Source of the DNA: WHSW01 sp033856255
GTDB taxonomy: Bacteria; Actinomycetota; Thermoleophilia; Solirubrobacterales; 70-9
DNA: 64,000 bases
Reading direction: 5' to 3'
Assembly: GCA_033856255.1 (NCBI GenBank)
Contig: JAWVFH010000027.1
Coordinates: 62,001-126,000 of the forward strand
Positions 7,269 through 16,671 of this stretch are shown here, piece by piece; the stretch's first letter is position 1; each line of letters begins with the position of its first letter. Both the position numbers and the translations under genes were made by a program. The notes under the pieces are model-generated. The model was not told the origin of the DNA. It saw only the letters and a program-made list of their open reading frames with translations, and made no database searches.

Positions 7269-10200
7269 TGCCGCGAGCGCGGCGGGACCGAGCAATTGAT
7301 CGAGCTCGGCGCGCAGCGCCGGCGAGGGGGTCACCCGGTAATCGGTGCCGAATCGCAACTTGCGGATTCCGTCGCGGGTTCGCATCTCGAGCTGGACCTC
7401 GTTCTCGCCCGGGAAGTCGCCGAACAGCGACTTCAGCTCGTCGATCAGGCCGGCGCCGAACTCGGCCGCGTTGATCCGCAGGACCAGCGGGCCGGTTGCC
7501 TGGACCGCCCTGGCGCGGGCGGCGGCGAGCTCGTCGGCATCGGGCTCGAAGGTCTCCGCCTCGTGGACGACGAGGCTGAGCTTGCCCGCCTCGCCCTTGT
7601 CGACCCTGCCGCGGATCACCACGACCCGGTCTACCTCGATCGCCTCGGCCACGTCGGAGGCGGCGTCGCGGACGAACAGCTCGAGCCGTCCCTCGAGGTC
7701 GTCGAGGGCGGCGAACATCACGTAGCCGCCGCGCCGGGTACGCACCTTCTTCGCCTCGGCGACGATCCCGCCGACCGTGACCCAGGCGCCGTCGGACAGC
7801 GAGGGGACGTCGGCGAGCGGGCGCTCGACCCGGGCCCGCAGCGCCTCGCGCACCTCGCCCAGCGGATGCGCGGAGACGAACGTTCCCAGGGTCTCCTTCT
7901 CCAGCCGCAGCAGCTCGCGCTGGTCGAACTCCTCGCCCGGCACGACCGGGTGACTGGGCGCCGCGAAGGCGCCTCCGGCCGCCGGCGCCTCCCCGCCCGC
8001 CGGGGCGGCGCCGAGGTCGAAGATCGAGCCCTGGCCGCGCCGTGAGTCCTCCTGCGTCTTCTGACCCGCGGACTGGGCGCCGGCGAGCACCTCGAGCATG
8101 CCCCGGCGCGGGTCGCCAGTCGAGTCGAGCGCCCCGCACTTGATCAGGCACTCGATCGCGCGCTTGTTCACGACCCGCGCGTCGACGCGCTCGCAGAAGT
8201 CCCAGATCGACTCGAACGGCGCCGACTCGCGCACCGAGATGATCGTCTCGACCGCGGAGTGGCCGACGTTCTTGACCGCGTCGAGGCCGAAGCGGATCGA
8301 CTTGCCGCTCACGACGAAGCCGTGGTCGGAGGAGTTGACGTCGGGCGGCAGCACCTCGATCTCCATCTCGGCGCACTTGTTGACGAAGAACGGGACCTTG
8401 TCCTTGGTCGACATCACCGAGGAGATCACGGCCGCCATGTACTCGGCCGGGTAGTTGGCCTTCAGGTAGGCGGTGCGGTAGGAGATCAGCGCGTAGCAGG
8501 CCGCGTGGGCCTTGTTGAACGAGTAGTCGGCCGCGGCGGTCATCAGCGACCACAGGTCCTTGGCCACCGCGGGCGCCGTGCCCGAGGAGGCGCAGCCGTC
8601 GATGAACTTGCCCTGCATCGTCGCCATCAGGTCGCGCTTCTTCTTCCCGATCGCCTTGCGCAGGTCGTCCGCCTCGGCCGGAGTGAAGCCGCCGAGCTGC
8701 TTGGAGATCTCCATCAGCTGCTCCTGGTAGATGCAGCAGCCGTAGGTCCCCTCGGTGATCGGGCGCAGGCGCGGATCCTGGTAGGTGACCGAGCCGGGGT
8801 TGCGCTTACCGCGCGCGTAGTCGGGGATGAAACGCATCGCACCCGGGCGGTACAGGGCGCCGATCGCGACGATGTCGTTGAACTCGGTCGGGCGGATCTG
8901 CTTCAGCGCCTCGCGCATGCCCTCGGACTCGAGCTGGAAGACCCCGACCGAGTCGCCGCGGGAGAGCATCTCGAAGGTCTTGGCGTCGTCGAGCGGGATC
9001 GACTCCATCTCGACCTCCACCCCGCGCGAGCGGCGGATGATGTCGACGGCGTCCTCGATCACGTCGAGGTTGCGCAGGCCGAGGAAGTCCATCTTCAGCA
9101 GCCCGATCTCCTCGATCGGCCCCATCGAGTACTGGGTGACGATCTTGTACTGGCGCTCCGGCTTGCCATTGGCGCCCTTCTCGGCCGGGGCGCCGCGGTC
9201 CTCGGCCAGCTGGAGGGGCACGATCTCGTCCAGGGGGCGGTCGGCGATCACCACCGCGGCGGCGTGGATCGAGTTGTTGCGGACGATCCCCTCCAGACCC
9301 TGGGCGACCTCGACGATCCGCTTCACGTCGGCGTCGGCGTCGACCGCCTTGCGCAGGTCCTGTCCGGGCCGCAGGCACTCCTCGAAGCTTGGGCTGCGGC
9401 CCATGATCGGCTCCGGGATCAGCTTCGCCGCCCGGTCGCCGGTGGCGTAGTCGAAGCCGAGCACGCGGGCGGAGTCGCGGGTCGCCGCCCGCGGCGCCAT
9501 CTTGCCGAAGGTGATGATCTGGGCGACCGACTCGCGCCCGTACTTCTCCTGCACATAGCGGATCACGCGCTCGCGCCCGCGGACGGAGAAATCGATGTCG
9601 ATGTCCGGCATCGACTTGCGGGCCGGGTTCAGGAAGCGCTCGAACAGCAGGTCGTTGGCGAGCGGGTCGAGGTCGGTGATGTTGAGCGAGTAGGCGACGA
9701 TCGATCCGGCCGCGGAGCCGCGTCCCGGTCCGACCGCGACCCCGTTCGCCTTCGCGTAGCTGACGAAGTCCCAGACGATCAGGAAGTAGGACTCGAAGCC
9801 CATCTCATCGATCACGCCGAGCTCGAACGCGAGCCGCTCGAGCGCCTCGGCGGGCAGCGGATCGCCGTAGCGACGGGCGAGCCCCTCGCGGGCGAGGCGG
9901 TGGAGCATCGCGCGGGGCTCCTCGCCGTCGGGCGTCGGGAAGCGCGGCAGCAGCAGCTTGCCGAGCTCGATCTCGACGTTGCAGCGCTCGGCGATCTCGA
10001 GCGTCGTCGGAACCGACTCGGGCCAGGCCTTGAACGCCTCCTCCATCTCCGCGGCGCTCTTGAGGAAGAACTCGTTGGTGTCGAAGGTCAGCTTCGGCTG
10101 TTCGAGCGTCGACTTGGTCTGCACGCAGAGCAGCGCCGCGTGGTTTTGGTAGTCCTCGCGCCGCAGGTAGTGGACGTCGGCGGTGGCGACGACCGGGCGC

Positions 10201-10814
10201 CCGAGCTCGCGGGCGTAGCGGGCGATGCCCTCGTTGGCCTTCGCCTGCTCCGGGATCCCGTTCTCCTGTACCTCGAAGTAGACGTTGTCGGCGCCGAACA
10301 CCTGCGCCAGGTCGTCGAGGTGCGAGCGGGCGTCCGCGGGGCGGTCCTCGACCAGGCGGCGGCAGAAGCGCGACTGCAGGCAGCCGGTGAGCGCGATCAC
10401 CCCGTCGGCGTGGCGGTCGAGGAGCTCCATGTCGACGTTGGCCTTGCCGCGCCTGAACCCCTCGAGGAAGCCGGCGGAGGTGAGCTTGACGAGGTTGCGA
10501 AAGCCGGTGTCGCTGGCGGCCAGCAGGGTCAGGTGGTTGCGCTCGACCCTGCCCTCGGCGCGGCGGTCGTCGACCAGGTACGCCTCGAGCCCGAGGATCG
10601 GCTTGATCCCGTGCTGGCGACAGGCCTTGTAGTGCTCCACCGCCCCGTTCATCACACCGTGGTCGGTCAGCCCCAGCGCCGGCATCCCGAGCTCGGCCGC
10701 CCGCGCCGCGAGCCCGCGGTCCACCTTGTCGGCGCCCTTGTTGACGATCTTGCAGGCGCCGTCGAGCAGCGAGTACTCGCTGTGCACGTGCAGATGGACC
10801 ACGCTCCCGCTCAC
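7266..10814 (-). CDS. dnaE: DNA polymerase III alpha subunit
   Basis: Replicative DNA polymerase catalytic subunit, 1182 residues, normal for actinobacterial DnaE1. The N-terminal PHP domain starts HLHVHSEYSLLDGA and contains LTDHGVMNG and GLEAYLVDD. The polymerase active site has GPGRGSAAGS and PDIDIDF (about 401-407) with catalytic aspartates. Fingers and thumb motifs follow (CCIYQEQLMEIS, YSFNKAHAACYALISYRTAY). An OB-fold (VGGIVAEAKKVRTRRGGYVM) and tau-binding region end the protein. GTG at 10814 is preferred because the PHP motif begins four residues later; an upstream in-frame ATG (10856) would add 14 unconserved residues. No imuB or imuA' accompanies it, so it is the replicative and not the mutagenic copy. 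Confidence 0.97.
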   Translation of the reverse strand: MSGSVVHLHVHSEYSLLDGACKIVNKGADKVDRGLAARAAELGMPALGLTDHGVMNGAVEHYKACRQHGIKPILGLEAYLVDDRRAEGRVERNHLTLLAASDTGFRNLVKLTSAGFLEGFRRGKANVDMELLDRHADGVIALTGCLQSRFCRRLVEDRPADARSHLDDLAQVFGADNVYFEVQENGIPEQAKANEGIARYARELGRPVVATADVHYLRREDYQNHAALLCVQTKSTLEQPKLTFDTNEFFLKSAAEMEEAFKAWPESVPTTLEIAERCNVEIELGKLLLPRFPTPDGEEPRAMLHRLAREGLARRYGDPLPAEALERLAFELGVIDEMGFESYFLIVWDFVSYAKANGVAVGPGRGSAAGSIVAYSLNITDLDPLANDLLFERFLNPARKSMPDIDIDFSVRGRERVIRYVQEKYGRESVAQIITFGKMAPRAATRDSARVLGFDYATGDRAAKLIPEPIMGRSPSFEECLRPGQDLRKAVDADADVKRIVEVAQGLEGIVRNNSIHAAAVVIADRPLDEIVPLQLAEDRGAPAEKGANGKPERQYKIVTQYSMGPIEEIGLLKMDFLGLRNLDVIEDAVDIIRRSRGVEVEMESIPLDDAKTFEMLSRGDSVGVFQLESEGMREALKQIRPTEFNDIVAIGALYRPGAMRFIPDYARGKRNPGSVTYQDPRLRPITEGTYGCCIYQEQLMEISKQLGGFTPAEADDLRKAIGKKKRDLMATMQGKFIDGCASSGTAPAVAKDLWSLMTAAADYSFNKAHAACYALISYRTAYLKANYPAEYMAAVISSVMSTKDKVPFFVNKCAEMEIEVLPPDVNSSDHGFVVSGKSIRFGLDAVKNVGHSAVETIISVRESAPFESIWDFCERVDARVVNKRAIECLIKCGALDSTGDPRRGMLEVLAGAQSAGQKTQEDSRRGQGSIFDLGAAPAGGEAPAAGGAFAAPSHPVVPGEEFDQRELLRLEKETLGTFVSAHPLGEVREALRARVERPLADVPSLSDGAWVTVGGIVAEAKKVRTRRGGYVMFAALDDLEGRLELFVRDAASDVAEAIEVDRVVVIRGRVDKGEAGKLSLVVHEAETFEPDADELAAARARAVQATGPLVLRINAAEFGAGLIDELKSLFGDFPGENEVQLEMRTRDGIRKLRFGTDYRVTPSPALRAELDQLLGPAALAA

Positions 10815-10907
10815 CCGCCGATCATGGCAAGCGGGCCAGATGCCACCGGGGTCCAAGGTCGCAACTTGCGGCTTCAGGAGTTGCCGTTAGCTGCGAGGAT
10901 CCGGCCC

Positions 10908-11342
10908 TTGATCTGGCTCCTGCGACACGGCGAGGCCGAGGCCCGTGCGAGCGACGACGCCTCCCGCCCGCTGACCGCCAAGGGCAGGCGGCAGGCCACC
11001 GCGGCCGGCGTTGCTCTGAGGGCGCTCGACGCCGGGATCGAGGCCTGCCTGACGAGCCCCAAGCTGCGGGCCCTCGACACCGCCCGGATCACCTGCGAGG
11101 AGCTGGGGCTGGAGCCCGAGGTCGCCGAGGCGCTGGCCGGCGGCGACTTCGATCCGGCGGCGCTGGCCGCCGGCCGCGGCACCGTGCTGCTGGTCGGGCA
11201 CGAGCCCGACTTCTCGCGCGCCGTGCAGCTGGCGACGGGCGCCCGGGTGGAGTTCAAGAAGGGCGGCCTGGCGGCGATCGACGACTCGGTCCTGACGACG
11301 CTCGCGCGCCCGGGCCAGCTGCGGCTGATCGCCGGGCTCTAG
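10908..11342 (+). CDS. SixA-like histidine phosphatase
   Basis: Histidine phosphatase superfamily protein of 144 residues. The N-terminal LLRHGEAEA is the RHG catalytic motif. SRPLTAKGRRQA, SPKLRALDTARIT and LLVGHEPDFSR (second catalytic His) follow the phosphohistidine phosphatase SixA pattern. TTG at 10908 places RHG at residues 6-8, as usual; GAGGA about ten bases upstream may be the ribosome site. The substrate is not known; SixA acts on phosphohistidine proteins in E. coli, but many relatives act on small phosphoesters. Its stop shares the palindrome CTAG with the convergent coiled-coil gene. Confidence 0.85.
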   Translation: MIWLLRHGEAEARASDDASRPLTAKGRRQATAAGVALRALDAGIEACLTSPKLRALDTARITCEELGLEPEVAEALAGGDFDPAALAAGRGTVLLVGHEPDFSRAVQLATGARVEFKKGGLAAIDDSVLTTLARPGQLRLIAGL

Positions 11343-13912
11343 GCGTCCGCGTCGGCGGCTTCGTCCGGCACGGCGCGCAGGTGACCGAGCGCCCGCTCGG
11401 TGCGCTCGTCAGATTCGCGCAGGCGCTGATCCGCGTCGCGCAGCTGCTCCAGCAGCAGGTTGAGGCGGTCGCGCGCCTCGAGCGTGTTCGCCTGGCGCTC
11501 GATCCGCTGGGAGAGATCGTTGGCGGTGGCGGTGAGATCGCGCGTCGCCTCCGCGGCCGCGCCCTGGGCGCGGGTGGTGATCGTCGCCTCGGCGATCCGC
11601 GTCGTCTGCGAGATCCGCTCCTCCGCGACCCCCGCCGCGGTGCGGATGTCGCCGCCGATCCGTGCCAGCTCGTCGCGCAGCGCGATCAGCTCGGCGCGTG
11701 CCTCGATCACCATCGAGCCGAGCTCGGCCCGCAGCCGGGTGCCGAGCTCGCCCTGTTCGGCGCGCACGGCCTCGGCGAGCCGGCGCTCGGCGGCCTCGGC
11801 TCCGCGGTCGGCGCGCTGCTCGAGCTCCGCGGCGACATCCGCGAGCGCCTCGCGGGCGCTCGTGATCGCATCGGAAATCTGGCGCTCGGCCACACCGGCG
11901 CGGTCGGCGATCATCCGCTCCGAGCCGCCGGTCAGCTCGGCGACCGTCCGCTCGGCGCTCTCCGAGCGCTCGGCGATCTGCCGCTCGGCGGAGCTCGCAT
12001 GCTCGGCGATCTCGCGAGCGGCCTCCTCGGCTCGCTCGCCGACGACCTGGTGCGACGCCCGGGCACGGGCGTCGATCAGCCGCTCGGCGGCGTCGAGGCT
12101 CCTCGAAAGCTGCTCGCCCGCGGTCTCGAGCCTCTGAGCCACGCCGAGCTCGGCGTCCGAGGCATCGAGCGCGAACTTGGCCTCGGACTCGGCGGCCAGG
12201 CCGCGCAGGCGTTCGACCTCCCCCCGCGCTTCGCTGCGCAGGGTGCCGACCTCGGCGCGAAGCACCTCCAGGTCCCCCGAGCGCATCGCGTTCGACTCCT
12301 GGCGCGCCTGGTCGAGGATCGCCTGCGCGTGGGCGTCGATCCGGTCCTCGGCCTCCTTGATCCGCTGCTCACGCTCCTCGCGCGCCAGCTTCAGCTCCTG
12401 GCGCCGCTCGGTGCGGCTGACCGCGCGCTTCGCGTGCTCGGTTATCTCCTCGCGGGCCTGCTGGGTGACCTCCCCCAGTTCCGCCTCCGCCGCCGAGCGG
12501 TGCTCGGCCGCGGTCCGCTCCGCCTCCTCGGCAAGCTGGTCGGCGATTCCACGGGCCACCGTCTCGCCGGTCGCCGCAAGCCGGCCCTCGGCCCGCTCGA
12601 GCTCCCCGCCGAGGGTCTCGCGAACCGCCGCCGCCCCCCGCTCGCGCTGGGCCACGAACTCCGTGTTCAGCGTCTTGCGATAGCTCTCGAGCTCGGTTCC
12701 GAGGCGCTGCGCGAGCGATTGCTCGAACGCGTCCGAGCGCCTGGAGAGGCTGGCGTCGAGGTCGCGGGCGATCTCCTCGATCGACACGGTGACGCGCTCG
12801 CCGAGCGCCGCCGTGGCGGCCTCGATACGCGTTCGCAGCTCGGCGTCCACCCCTTCGCCGAGCTGCCGGCCCAGGGCGTCGACCTCGCTCACCACCGTCA
12901 CGCGCAGCTCGTCGCGAAGCTGCCCGGCGGCGTTCGCGAGCTGCTGGACGTTCTCCCCGGAAACCTCTTCGACGGTTTCGCGCAGGCGCGTCTCGACGCT
13001 CTCGCCGAGCTGCTCGCGCATCTCCCGCGCCCGCCGTGCGATCTCGTCGCGAAGCTCGTCGCGGACCGAGGCGATCGCCTCGTTGCGCCGCTGGCGCAGG
13101 TCCTCGCGCTCGGCCTCGACCCGCTGGCTGATCTCGTCCTCGATCGCGTCCAGACGGTGGGCGATCTCGATGCTGAGCTCACCGCGGCTGGCGGCCGCGG
13201 CGGTGCCGGCGCGCTCCTGCAGCCGCGACTCGGCGCTCGCGATCCCCGCCTCGAGCTCGGCTTCGAGCTGCCGGCGTCCCTCGGCGGCCCGCGCCGAGAG
13301 CTCCCGTAGCGAGCCGTCGACGAGCTCGGCGATCCGCTGGCGCAGCTCGCTTCTCGTCGACTCGAGCTCGCCGGCAAGTGTTCCCGATGCCCGTGAAAGG
13401 CGATCGTCGAGTCGCTCCTCCACCCGCCTGTGCGCGTCGATGACGGCGCGCTCGAGGCGCTCGCGCAGCAGCCGGTCCGTCTGCTCCATCCGCTCGGCGA
13501 GCCGCCCGGCGACACTGCGCTCGACCTCGTCGCCGCGGCCGCGGTAGTCGCGCTCGACGTCGAGGCGGATCGTCTCCGAGAGCTCGAGCAGCGAGCGGGC
13601 GTTCACCGCCCTCAGTTCGGCGCCGCTCGCCTGCAACTGCTCGGTGAGCACGGAGCGGAACTGCTCGGCGCCCGCGTTGAGCTGCCTGTGGATCTCATGC
13701 GAGAGGCCGACGGATGCGCGCTCGAGGCGTTCGATCTCGCGCTCCACCCGCTCCTCCGCGACGCGGGCGGCGCTCTCCATCATCTGGCCCGAAAGATCGG
13801 AGAGCTCGCGGTCGAGGCGCTGGGCCTCCCCGCCGAGCTGACCCCGCAGGCCCTCGCGAGCCCGATCCGCGGCCTCGCGGACGGTCTCCTCGCCGTATCC
13901 CTCTCGTTCCAT
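11339..13912 (-). CDS. Long hendecad coiled-coil protein
   Basis: An 857-residue protein composed almost wholly of Glu, Arg, Ala, Leu, Gln and Ser, with coiled-coil periodicity from end to end and no globular domain or membrane segment. Around residues 635-690 five consecutive 11-residue units are visible: EHASSAERQIA, ERSESAERTVA, ELTGGSERMIA, DRAGVAERQIS, DAITSAREALA. Such hendecads favour a straight or right-handed coil. The ATG at 13912 follows a GAGAGAG ribosome site. It diverges from the polymerase gene. It could be a cytoskeletal scaffold similar in build to actinobacterial filament proteins such as FilP or Scy, but no homology is claimed. Confidence 0.8.
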   Translation of the reverse strand: MEREGYGEETVREAADRAREGLRGQLGGEAQRLDRELSDLSGQMMESAARVAEERVEREIERLERASVGLSHEIHRQLNAGAEQFRSVLTEQLQASGAELRAVNARSLLELSETIRLDVERDYRGRGDEVERSVAGRLAERMEQTDRLLRERLERAVIDAHRRVEERLDDRLSRASGTLAGELESTRSELRQRIAELVDGSLRELSARAAEGRRQLEAELEAGIASAESRLQERAGTAAAASRGELSIEIAHRLDAIEDEISQRVEAEREDLRQRRNEAIASVRDELRDEIARRAREMREQLGESVETRLRETVEEVSGENVQQLANAAGQLRDELRVTVVSEVDALGRQLGEGVDAELRTRIEAATAALGERVTVSIEEIARDLDASLSRRSDAFEQSLAQRLGTELESYRKTLNTEFVAQRERGAAAVRETLGGELERAEGRLAATGETVARGIADQLAEEAERTAAEHRSAAEAELGEVTQQAREEITEHAKRAVSRTERRQELKLAREEREQRIKEAEDRIDAHAQAILDQARQESNAMRSGDLEVLRAEVGTLRSEARGEVERLRGLAAESEAKFALDASDAELGVAQRLETAGEQLSRSLDAAERLIDARARASHQVVGERAEEAAREIAEHASSAERQIAERSESAERTVAELTGGSERMIADRAGVAERQISDAITSAREALADVAAELEQRADRGAEAAERRLAEAVRAEQGELGTRLRAELGSMVIEARAELIALRDELARIGGDIRTAAGVAEERISQTTRIAEATITTRAQGAAAEATRDLTATANDLSQRIERQANTLEARDRLNLLLEQLRDADQRLRESDERTERALGHLRAVPDEAADADA

Positions 13913-13984
13913 CAGCTCTCTCTTCGGCTCCTTCGCGCTCTCGCCTGAGGTGGCTTCGCCGGGACTGTGGCGAATCCGCCCGCT

Positions 13985-14023
13985 GCAAGACGCCTCGCAG
14001 GGCACTCGCGGATGACGTCTTGC
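13985..14023. repeat. Inverted repeat GCAAGACG / CGTCTTGC in divergent promoter region
   Basis: Perfect 8-bp arms at 13985-13992 and 14016-14023 are separated by 23 bases, between the divergent coiled-coil and polymerase genes. Its location suits an operator; no protein can be assigned. Confidence 0.4.
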
Positions 14024-14063
14024 GAGCCGATGTTGATGCGTGAGCGTGAGAGACCCCGTTGAT

Positions 14064-14069
14064 TACCGT
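14064..14069 (+). promoter_or_regulatory. -10 box TACCGT of leaderless polymerase mRNA
   Basis: TACCGT ends six bases before the ATG at 14076. This decides the start over an upstream in-frame GTG at 14040, which would lie upstream of the transcript. Confidence 0.5.
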
Positions 14070-14075
14070 GAAGGG

Positions 14076-16043
14076 ATGGCCGACCGTCCCACCTCCCGGC
14101 TGGAGCCGGCGGCGTGGCTCGCCCTCGCGCTGCTCTCGGTCGTCTGGGGTTGGTGGGCCTGGCAGCAGGGCGCGTACTTCGGCGTCGTCCTGCTGCCCGG
14201 CGCGATCCTGCTCTGCGCGGCCACGGTCCTGCTCGTCCGCTTCGCCCCCTGGCGAGCGGAGCTGAGCCTCTCCCGGCCGGTGCTGGTCGCGCTCCTGGCG
14301 CTGAGCGCGCTCGGCGGCTGGGCGCTGCTCTCGGCGCTGTGGAGCCCGGCCCCGGAGCTCGCCGTCGCCGATGGCCAGCGGATCCTCGTCTACGCGCTCT
14401 GCTTCGGGCTCGGCCTCGGGCTCTGCAACCTCCTCGGCCCGCGAATGAAGCTCGCGATGGTGCCGCTCGCAGCCGGCGCCGCCTTCGCCGGGCTGATCAC
14501 CGTCGTCACCCTGGCGACCAGCGACGCTCCCCACGATCTGCTGGAGGCGACCGGGACGCTGCAGTTCCCGCTCGGCTACCGCAACGCCGAGGCGGCCTTC
14601 TTCGGGGTGGCCCTGTTCCCGGCCCTCGGCCTGGCGACCGCGCGGGACCTCGACTGGCGCCTGCGCGCCGCCGCGCTCGCCACGGCGACGATGTGCATTG
14701 ACCTCTTCCTGCTCGCCCAGAGCCGCGGCTCGGTGCCGGCCATGGCCGTGGCGCTGGTGGTCTACGTCCTGTTCTCACCGCTGCGGCTGCGGGCGCTGAG
14801 CTGGCTCGGGCTCGCGGTGCTGCCGGCGCTGGCGATCATCCCCGCGCTCACCGCCCTCTTCCACGCCGCCGACCCGGGCCTGGGGCCGAACGTCGTCGAC
14901 GAGATGAACCAGGCGGGCGCGATCGCGGCGCTGAGCACCTTTGCCGCGCTCATCCTCGGCGGCCTGGCGAGCCGCTTCGAGCGCCGGGTCCCTGGCCTGC
15001 GCAGCGACTCCGCCGACTCCAACCGCACGGTCGGCCGGGGCCTCGCGGTGACCGCGGGGCTGCTCGTGGTCGCCTTCGTCGTCGGGGTCGGCAACCCGGC
15101 CAGCTGGCTCGAAGACCGCGCCGGCGAGTTCCGCCACGGCGGCAGCCCGGACCTCTCCGGCCATTCGAGCCGCTTCACCTTCAACGTCGGCTCGGACCGC
15201 TACGACATCTGGCGGGTCGCCGTCGACGACGCCGCCGACGATCCGATCTTCGGCGACGGCGGCGGCGGCTTCCAGTACAGCTACCTGCGCAATCGCGAGA
15301 GCGAGGTCCAGAACGTGCGCGACGCCCACAGCGTCGAGCTCGAGTTGCTCTCGGAGCTCGGGGCCGTCGGCCTGATCCTCTTCGTGACCGCACTCGGCGG
15401 CGCGGCGACGGGCGTGGTGCGCGCCGGCCGCCTCGGGCCCTCGGCCGCGCAGCTGCGCGCGGTGGCGCTTGCCAGCGGCGCCTACTGGCTCGTCCACACC
15501 TCGGTCGACTGGTTCTGGCCCTACCCGGCGATCACGGCTCCGGTGCTGGCCCTGCTCGGGTCGGCGTGCGCACCCTCGGTGCGGGCTTTGGGACGCCGCT
15601 CGACCAGGGCGTGGCGCGGGTGGCTGATCGGCGGCCTGGCGGTCCTGGCCGTGAGCGCGATCCCGCCGTGGCTCTCGGAGCGCTACGTCAACGACGCCTA
15701 CGACACCTGGCAGACGGACCTCAGCCGCTCCTACGACGACCTCTCACAGGCCCGGCGCCTGAACGCGCTCTCGGTCACGCCACTGCTCGCGGAGGGAGCG
15801 ATCGCCCGGGCGGCGGATGATCGCTCGCGCGCGATCACCGCCCTGCGCGAGGCGGCCCAGAAGCGTCCCGAGGAGTGGGTCGCCCACTACCTGCTCGCCG
15901 ACCTGCAGGCGAAAACGAACCCGAGCGTGGCCCGCAACGAGATTCGCGTCGCGCTCGAGCTCAACCCGCTCGAGGGTCACATCCAGGCGCTCGCGAGGCG
16001 CCTCGGCGTCAACCCCGAGACGCTCGGGCTGAGCAGCGGCTGA
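14076..16043 (+). CDS. O-antigen ligase/polymerase-like membrane protein with C-terminal repeats
   Basis: Integral membrane protein of 655 residues with about eleven hydrophobic segments and a large loop before the last ones. The loop contains RFTFNVGSDRYDIWRVAVD and HSVELELLSELGAVGLILF, typical of the Wzy_C/O-antigen ligase family, which polymerises or ligates lipid-linked glycans outside the membrane. After the last segment a TPR-like region (ARRLNALSVTPLLAEGAIAR, ALREAAQKRPEEWVAHYLLA, IRVALELNPLEGHIQALAR) extends to the end. A second Wzy-like protein is at 35197. Specific substrate unknown. Confidence 0.85.
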   Translation: MADRPTSRLEPAAWLALALLSVVWGWWAWQQGAYFGVVLLPGAILLCAATVLLVRFAPWRAELSLSRPVLVALLALSALGGWALLSALWSPAPELAVADGQRILVYALCFGLGLGLCNLLGPRMKLAMVPLAAGAAFAGLITVVTLATSDAPHDLLEATGTLQFPLGYRNAEAAFFGVALFPALGLATARDLDWRLRAAALATATMCIDLFLLAQSRGSVPAMAVALVVYVLFSPLRLRALSWLGLAVLPALAIIPALTALFHAADPGLGPNVVDEMNQAGAIAALSTFAALILGGLASRFERRVPGLRSDSADSNRTVGRGLAVTAGLLVVAFVVGVGNPASWLEDRAGEFRHGGSPDLSGHSSRFTFNVGSDRYDIWRVAVDDAADDPIFGDGGGGFQYSYLRNRESEVQNVRDAHSVELELLSELGAVGLILFVTALGGAATGVVRAGRLGPSAAQLRAVALASGAYWLVHTSVDWFWPYPAITAPVLALLGSACAPSVRALGRRSTRAWRGWLIGGLAVLAVSAIPPWLSERYVNDAYDTWQTDLSRSYDDLSQARRLNALSVTPLLAEGAIARAADDRSRAITALREAAQKRPEEWVAHYLLADLQAKTNPSVARNEIRVALELNPLEGHIQALARRLGVNPETLGLSSG

Positions 16044-16053
16044 GCCGCGGGGC

Positions 16054-16671
16054 TCAGGGGCCGCTGATCAGCTCGCGCTGGAGCGAGATCGCGACGGCCT
16101 GGGCGCGGGTGCGGGCCCCGAGCTTCGCCTTCGCGTTGCGGACGTGCGTCTGCACGGTCGCCGGTGAGAGCTCGAGCAGCTCGGCGATCTGTCCGTCGGT
16201 GCGTCCCCCGGCGAGCAACGCCAGCACCTCGAGCTCGCGCGCCGTCGGCGCCCGCGGGACCTCGGGTGCGGGCACGAAGCGGCGGCTCGGGATCGACGCC
16301 TCGCCGTTGGCCGCGAAGCCGGCGGGCGAGGCCGGATCGAGCGTGATCAGATGCCGTGAGGGAAGGATGTCCGCGGTCACCGTCGCCGCCACCTCGACGA
16401 CCGTCGCCGGCGCCTCGAGCGCGAACGGCTCGGCGTGACCGCCACCGCTTCGAAACGCCTGCCAGACGTGCGCGAACCGGTCCTTGGAGGCCGGCTCGAG
16501 CAGCGCTTCGATCGGGCGGCCGACGAGCTCGGCGCGGGCCGCGCCGAGCATCCGGCAGGCGCCGAGGCTGGCCTCGACGCAGACGCAGTTGTCGTCGACG
16601 ACGAGGAGGGCCCGGGAGCTGCCCGAGACCCGCTCGGGCGTGACGTCGGCGCCCACGAGCGCCTCAGCCAT
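16054..16671 (-). CDS. PAS-LuxR family transcriptional regulator
   Basis: A 205-residue regulator. Residues about 10-60 form a PAS-like domain (VDDNCVCVEASLGACRMLG, AELVGRPIEALL). The C-terminal LuxR helix-turn-helix is PTARELEVLALLAGGRTDGQ followed by IAELLELSPATVQTHVRNAKAKLG. ATG at 16671 overlaps the end of the sugar-transferase gene by eight bases and has a GAGGAA ribosome site inside it, so the two are cotranscribed. The HTH closely resembles that of the LuxR-GAF protein at 18674. The signal sensed is unknown; it may regulate the polysaccharide genes. Confidence 0.9.
   Translation of the reverse strand: MAEALVGADVTPERVSGSSRALLVVDDNCVCVEASLGACRMLGAARAELVGRPIEALLEPASKDRFAHVWQAFRSGGGHAEPFALEAPATVVEVAATVTADILPSRHLITLDPASPAGFAANGEASIPSRRFVPAPEVPRAPTARELEVLALLAGGRTDGQIAELLELSPATVQTHVRNAKAKLGARTRAQAVAISLQRELISGP

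Noticed and set aside
8259..11342. 1027-codon open frame on the plus strand opposite dnaE
   Set aside because: It is the mirror frame of dnaE in GC-rich DNA, Arg/Gly/Leu/Val-biased and without motifs. Only its last 144 codons (histidine phosphatase, from 10908) are real.
11381..13309. 642-codon plus-strand frame opposite the coiled-coil gene
   Set aside because: Composition is that of a complement of Glu/Arg/Ala codons, with no domain. The minus-strand frame shows clear coiled-coil and hendecad order.
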